Shown here piece by piece: positions 60,045 to 64,000 of a stretch of 64,000 nt of DNA; within the stretch, counting starts at the first letter, position 1, and every line of letters begins with the position of its first letter. Under the pieces are notes generated by a model. That model made no database searches and had not been told where the DNA came from. It was given only the letters and a program-made list of their open reading frames with translations. A program made the translations under genes and the position numbers. The stretch comes from G963663615 sp963663615. GTDB taxonomy: Bacteria; Bacteroidota; Ignavibacteria; Ignavibacteriales; Melioribacteraceae. The stretch spans positions 372,001 to 436,000 of the forward strand of contig OY760517.1 of assembly GCA_963663615.1 (NCBI GenBank), written 5' to 3'.

Positions 60045-61887
60045 TTGAACCTCCAAGCATTTCAACAATGCGGTTCTTAATCTCGGAAGCTTTGAATGGT
60101 AAGCCTTTAACTTTCGATAAAGTTACCACATCAAGCATATATTTACTTTTAATAAGAGTTGCAAGCTGACCAAGATTCAATTCAGGTATGAGAACCTGCT
60201 TGTAGCTTTTAAGAACTTTTTCAAGATTAGCAGGGAAAGGATTAATATATTTAAGATGTGCCTGAGCAACATTATAGCCATCATCCCTGGCTTTTTCAAT
60301 AGCTTCGGTAATAGCACCGTAAGTACCACCCCAACCAAGAACAAGAAGGTCGCCTTCAGCCGGACCGTCAACTTCAATATCAGGAATATCCTTTACAGCA
60401 TTTGCTACTTTCTGGGCACGCAGGTTAACCATAAATTCGTGGTTATCAGGATCGTAGTTAACATTACCTGTAACGTTAGCTTTTTCCAAACCACCAATGC
60501 GGTGTTCCATACCTTTTGTACCAGGAGTAGCCCACAATCTTGAAAGGTTTTCGTCTCTTTTATATGGAGCAAAAGTTTCAGGATCATCGGCAAATTTTAC
60601 CGGGAATTTTTCAAGGTCTTCCACATTCGGAAGTTTCCACGGCTCAGTACCATTTGCAATATAACCATCGGTAAGTAATATAACCGGAGTCATATATTTT
60701 AGTGCAAGTTTAGCAGCTTCAACAGCCATATAGAAACAATCGCTTGGTGTAGATGCCGCAACAACAACAAGTGGAGCCTCGCCATTACGTCCGTAAACAG
60801 CCTGAAACAGATCAGCCTGTTCGGTTTTGGTAGGTAATCCGGTAGAAGGACCACCACGCTGAACGTCAACAATAACAAGTGGAAGCTCGGTCATAATTGC
60901 AAGTCCCATAGCTTCAGTTTTAAGGGCAAGACCGGGACCACTGGTAGTAGTAACAGCAAGCGAACCGCCGTAAGAAGCACCAATAGCAGATGCAATACCG
61001 GCAATTTCGTCTTCAGCCTGAAATGTTTTTACACCATAGTTTTTGTACTTCGAAAGGAAATGAAGTATATCGGAAGCAGGTGTAATTGGATATGTACCAA
61101 GGTATAATGGCAATTCACTAAGTAATGATGCAGCCACACAACCAATTGCAACAGCCTCGTTACCGGAAATATTACGATATGTACCGGCAGAAAGTTGCGC
61201 AGGTTTAACTTTAAACCTTGTTGTGAATATCTGGGTAGCATCCCCATAGTAAAAACCTGCTTTAAGAGCTTTGGTATTGGCTTCTATAATAGCAGATTTT
61301 TTAGCGAATTTTTCGTTTATCCAGTCCATGGTTGGCTCAAGTGGTCTGTTGTAAAGCCAGTACATTAAGCCTAAAGCAAAGAAGTTTTTACAACGCTGAA
61401 CTTCCTTTATGCTTAATGGACTACCTTCCAGAGCGTTTTGTGTAAGACTGGTGATAGGTACTTTATAAACTTTAAAACCTGCAAGAGTATCGTCTTCAAG
61501 CGGATTATTATCATAACCAGCAAGATTAAGGTTTTTAGGATCGAAAGAATCTGTGTTAACAACTATAATAGCGTGGGGCTTCAGGTTCTTAAGGTTTTTC
61601 TTAAGGGCTGCCGGATTCATGGCAACCAGGGCGTCGGGTGTATCTCCCGGAGTGTGTATGTGCTGTGAAGAAAAATGCAACTGAAAACCACTAACTCCGT
61701 ACAATGTACCAGCAGGGGCACGTATCTCTGCGGGGTAATCGGGGAGGGTACTTAAATCGTTGCCAACAAAGGCTGTGGTATCACTGAATTGTGAACCTGT
61801 TAGCTGCATGCCGTCACCGGAATCGCCGGCGAACATAACAGTTACATCGCTAACGCTTTTTAGTTCTTTTCCGTTTTGTTGTGCCAT
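60034..61887 (-). CDS. korA: 2-oxoacid:ferredoxin oxidoreductase, alpha (gamma-alpha fused) subunit
   Basis: A 617-residue subunit in which the gamma domain (1-190, VTVMFAGDSGDGMQLTGSQF) is fused ahead of the alpha domain (about 215-600: YPITPASDILHFLSK, FQAEDEIAGIASAIGASYGG, TTSGPGL, QRGGPSTGLPTKTEQADL). The fusion is usual for the KorA type in Bacteroidota and Chlorobi. Such enzymes serve an anaerobic or reversible TCA cycle. First gene of the two-gene operon. Confidence 0.93.
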   Translation of the reverse strand: MAQQNGKELKSVSDVTVMFAGDSGDGMQLTGSQFSDTTAFVGNDLSTLPDYPAEIRAPAGTLYGVSGFQLHFSSQHIHTPGDTPDALVAMNPAALKKNLKNLKPHAIIVVNTDSFDPKNLNLAGYDNNPLEDDTLAGFKVYKVPITSLTQNALEGSPLSIKEVQRCKNFFALGLMYWLYNRPLEPTMDWINEKFAKKSAIIEANTKALKAGFYYGDATQIFTTRFKVKPAQLSAGTYRNISGNEAVAIGCVAASLLSELPLYLGTYPITPASDILHFLSKYKNYGVKTFQAEDEIAGIASAIGASYGGSLAVTTTSGPGLALKTEAMGLAIMTELPLVIVDVQRGGPSTGLPTKTEQADLFQAVYGRNGEAPLVVVAASTPSDCFYMAVEAAKLALKYMTPVILLTDGYIANGTEPWKLPNVEDLEKFPVKFADDPETFAPYKRDENLSRLWATPGTKGMEHRIGGLEKANVTGNVNYDPDNHEFMVNLRAQKVANAVKDIPDIEVDGPAEGDLLVLGWGGTYGAITEAIEKARDDGYNVAQAHLKYINPFPANLEKVLKSYKQVLIPELNLGQLATLIKSKYMLDVVTLSKVKGLPFKASEIKNRIVEMLGGSNGK

Positions 61888-62345
61888 GTCTTTTCTGACT
61901 CGTCATCAATTATTTTACATAAGATTTTTTATGTTACATAACTAAAATATAAAAGCCTTTTTCTTTAAGCAATCATTAAAGGAGATTATTCCCTAATTTT
62001 TGCAAATATAAAAATAACCCCTCAATCTTTTTTACTAACAGACCGAGGGGCTCACCAAAATACTATATAGGACTATGAAATATATCTCTCTACTCTAACC
62101 ATAAACAAAAATATCGTAACCTAACCATAATGTCAATGATATTTCGCATATCCACCAATATTATCGCATTCAATTATTAAATGTTTAATGAATGGCGGTT
62201 TCTGTAAGTTTTTTTGTGATTTTAGATTGCTGATTAGTGATCTTATTCGCTAACGAATGCAGAATAATATGTAATATATTAAATTAACTATTGCTATGCT
62301 TTGGGAGATCATTTATCTTAGAACCATGTTTATGAGGGGATAAGA
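61888..62345. promoter_or_regulatory. 458-bp divergent region between korA and the SIR2-type gene
   Basis: On the minus strand an exact TATATTTG lies at 62010-62003, about 116 nt before korA, a -7 box candidate. Just upstream, CCCCTC (62019-62024) and GAGGGG (62046-62051) can pair around a 21-nt loop. The second half, towards the SIR2-type gene, is AT-rich, with GAGGGG at 62334-62339 as the ribosome site of that gene. Nothing else is seen. Confidence 0.45.
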
Positions 62346-64000
62346 ATGGAGCATATATTAAATATTGTTGAAAATAAAGAAAAATTGAACGATTTTTTTA
62401 GAAAGATTAAAGAAGGGAATGCTATTCTATTCTTGGGAGCAGGGGCTTCTATTGGTGAAAAAAAATACCTAAGTAATGAAATCATTGAGTACTACGAGGA
62501 TTATTTAGGTAGAGAATTTCAAGAAAATGATATAACCCAATTTGTTGATATTTTATCTGCTGATCCTACTTTCAAACGAAGTCATTTCGATATAACTGTT
62601 GCAGATATGCTCAGAAAACTGAAACCAACACCAGAACATAGAACAATTGTATCCCTTCCTTGGCGTCAAATAATCACAACCAATTTTGATCTACTGATTG
62701 AAAGAGCTTATGATGAAGTAAGAATTACTACGAATGATAATTATGAAATTGTGCCGGTTAGAAATAAGCAGGAATATAATTATAATCCTTCAAACATTGA
62801 GATTAAATATGTTAAACTCAATGGATGTATTTCTGATAAAGGTAAATATCCACTTGCATTTTCAACTCGTGATTTTCAAGAATTAAAAAGTTATTATAAA
62901 ATAGTACTCAATGATTTAAGAAATCTTTCAAATAATATACTTTTTCTAACTGTTGGATATTCATTTCGTGATAAATTTAGTAAAAAATTAATTATGAATT
63001 TTGATTCTTACAAATTCCGAGAACAAAAATGGATAATTAATATAGACCCATATCCAAATGAAAGTTCTTTACACTATTATTCTCAACAACGTATCTGTGT
63101 GATTAAATGTTCATTTCAAGATTTTTTTACGTCTTATGCTAATTGGGAAACTGAAGAGGCTTCAAAAATTGTTACTCGAAAAAAAATATCGATAACGAAC
63201 AGCAAGAATCAGTATATTAATTTTACTCCACAACTTATGCTGAAATTAGATGGGAAAATTATACAGTTTAACAACAATTACAAAAGTAAGTTTATCAATC
63301 CAATTGATTTTTATAAAGGAGAGGAACCAAACTTTAATGTAGTTCAAAGGCAGTTAGATGTAGCTAGAGAGTCCAGGATTGGAGAATTTGTTGAGCATAT
63401 TTTTTCTGTTATTGGCAAGTCAAAAACTACACTAATTCCAATATTCTTCTTAAAGGGTGAATTTGGAATAGGCAAAACAACATTTGCATTAAGATTAATT
63501 TATGAGATGATAAATAATTCAGAATATGATGTTGTTGCATTTGAAATTATTGATTTTGTAGACTTAGTAAAATCAAGCATAGTCGAAGTTTTATCTAAGT
63601 CAATTGCCAAAAATATTTTGTTTTATTGCGATCAGGTTGAAATTGATAGCATATTTAAGGACCTTCTAGAGTTAAGAAGAGAATTAAGTATTGAACAATT
63701 TAATGACATTAATATTTTCTTTTTGGTCCCTATCAGGGAGAATATTCTTGAGAAATATAAATATTCTAGAGATATGAAGGAAGTGTTTGATTTGTGTCTA
63801 GATGCATCTCTAAGTGAAAAGGAAATTTATGATCTACTTGATAAATTAAATAGCGTGGGAATTATAAGAATTAGAGATACTAGAGAAAGAGCTAGTTATA
63901 AAAAGATTATTGAAGAAAAATATAGTAGAGATTCATTTGTATCATTTTTATCCATTGTTGATGATGGTCAGCATAAAAATGATCTATTAAAGGCATATAA
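62346..64000 (+). CDS. SIR2-like/P-loop (STAND-type) protein, 3' end beyond window
   Basis: The frame is open from ATG 62346 to the window edge (551 codons so far). Residues 25-260 look like a SIR2-type NAD-binding domain: FLGAGAS (29-35), TTNFD with Asn113 and Asp115, and KLNG at 156-160, where the usual KLHG catalytic histidine is Asn159. Walker A GEFGIGKT is at 371-378 and a Walker B-like FYCDQVE holds Asp429/Glu432. SIR2-STAND proteins (Avs5 type) are antiphage sensors that deplete NAD when triggered. Low-GC codon use differs from neighbours, hinting at transfer. Confidence 0.75.
   Translation, partial: MEHILNIVENKEKLNDFFRKIKEGNAILFLGAGASIGEKKYLSNEIIEYYEDYLGREFQENDITQFVDILSADPTFKRSHFDITVADMLRKLKPTPEHRTIVSLPWRQIITTNFDLLIERAYDEVRITTNDNYEIVPVRNKQEYNYNPSNIEIKYVKLNGCISDKGKYPLAFSTRDFQELKSYYKIVLNDLRNLSNNILFLTVGYSFRDKFSKKLIMNFDSYKFREQKWIINIDPYPNESSLHYYSQQRICVIKCSFQDFFTSYANWETEEASKIVTRKKISITNSKNQYINFTPQLMLKLDGKIIQFNNNYKSKFINPIDFYKGEEPNFNVVQRQLDVARESRIGEFVEHIFSVIGKSKTTLIPIFFLKGEFGIGKTTFALRLIYEMINNSEYDVVAFEIIDFVDLVKSSIVEVLSKSIAKNILFYCDQVEIDSIFKDLLELRRELSIEQFNDINIFFLVPIRENILEKYKYSRDMKEVFDLCLDASLSEKEIYDLLDKLNSVGIIRIRDTRERASYKKIIEEKYSRDSFVSFLSIVDDGQHKNDLLKAY

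Overview
The window reads as a chromosomal segment of a Bacteroidota/Chlorobiota-lineage bacterium, most likely an Ignavibacteria-type organism. The clearest pointers are a secreted protein at 19627-21639 whose C-terminal type IX secretion (T9SS) sorting domain carries the YPNPFNPxTTIxFxLP signature typical of that group, a TonB-dependent receptor with an N-terminal carboxypeptidase-regulatory-like domain, and promoters of the Bacteroidota kind (TTTG, about 20 nt, TAnnTTTG), clearest before the tRNA-Gln gene. Several genes start with TTG. The calls rest on sequence reading alone; no database search was run.

Layout. 107-1540: an integral-membrane GT39-like glycosyltransferase. 1728-7592: a housekeeping string (dapF, ABM-like protein, PHP phosphoesterase, membrane-anchored TPR protein, efp, accB, accC, gcvH) closed by a strong terminator. 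7723-13035: guaA, TPR protein, radC, lipoprotein, LysM protein and phoH, the last apparently starting with an ATA codon. 13371-19360: mazG (minus), GT9 glycosyltransferase, RidA-like, panD, a secreted protein, a LytR_C-domain protein, rsfS and argS. 19627-28849 is mostly minus strand: T9SS protein, a three-gene ECF sigma/anti-sigma/regulatory-like operon, recN and tex. 28993-32896: ArsC/Spx-like protein, tRNA-Gln(CUG), galM, a small membrane protein, a CI-like regulator and a membrane polyferredoxin. 33071-36066: a nitrosative/redox-stress group (hcp, ferredoxin-like protein, Rrf2 regulator). 36135-37070: metallophosphoesterase.

37278-45259 is the most distinctive region. It is a tight nine-gene operon encoding a GT-B transferase, an SpsF-like cytidylyltransferase, a two-subunit transketolase, a glutamate-1-semialdehyde-aminotransferase-like PLP enzyme, an SDR, a KdsC-like phosphatase, a NeuB/SpsE-like synthase lacking the SAF domain, and a fatty-acid-hydroxylase-like membrane enzyme. 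The inferred role is to build, CMP-activate and transfer an unusual, probably amino-bearing, ulosonic acid. It is followed by a fused PlsC/GNAT-like acyltransferase (OlsF-like aminolipid synthesis).

47662-52975: a large hybrid sensor kinase (four PAS-like domains, HisKA, HATPase, receiver) overlapping a receiver-kinase gene, preceded by a perfect 11-bp inverted repeat. 53036-54331: a complete IS3-family element with 3-bp AAA target duplication, sitting three bases from the stop codon of a TonB-dependent receptor (54335-56737). 57483-58932 is gene-free and packed with short repeat families, several of which recur at 26182-26530 and 13140-13308. 58983-61887: korA/korB, a 2-oxoacid:ferredoxin oxidoreductase. 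The window ends inside a SIR2-P-loop (STAND-like) gene that resembles antiphage defence proteins.
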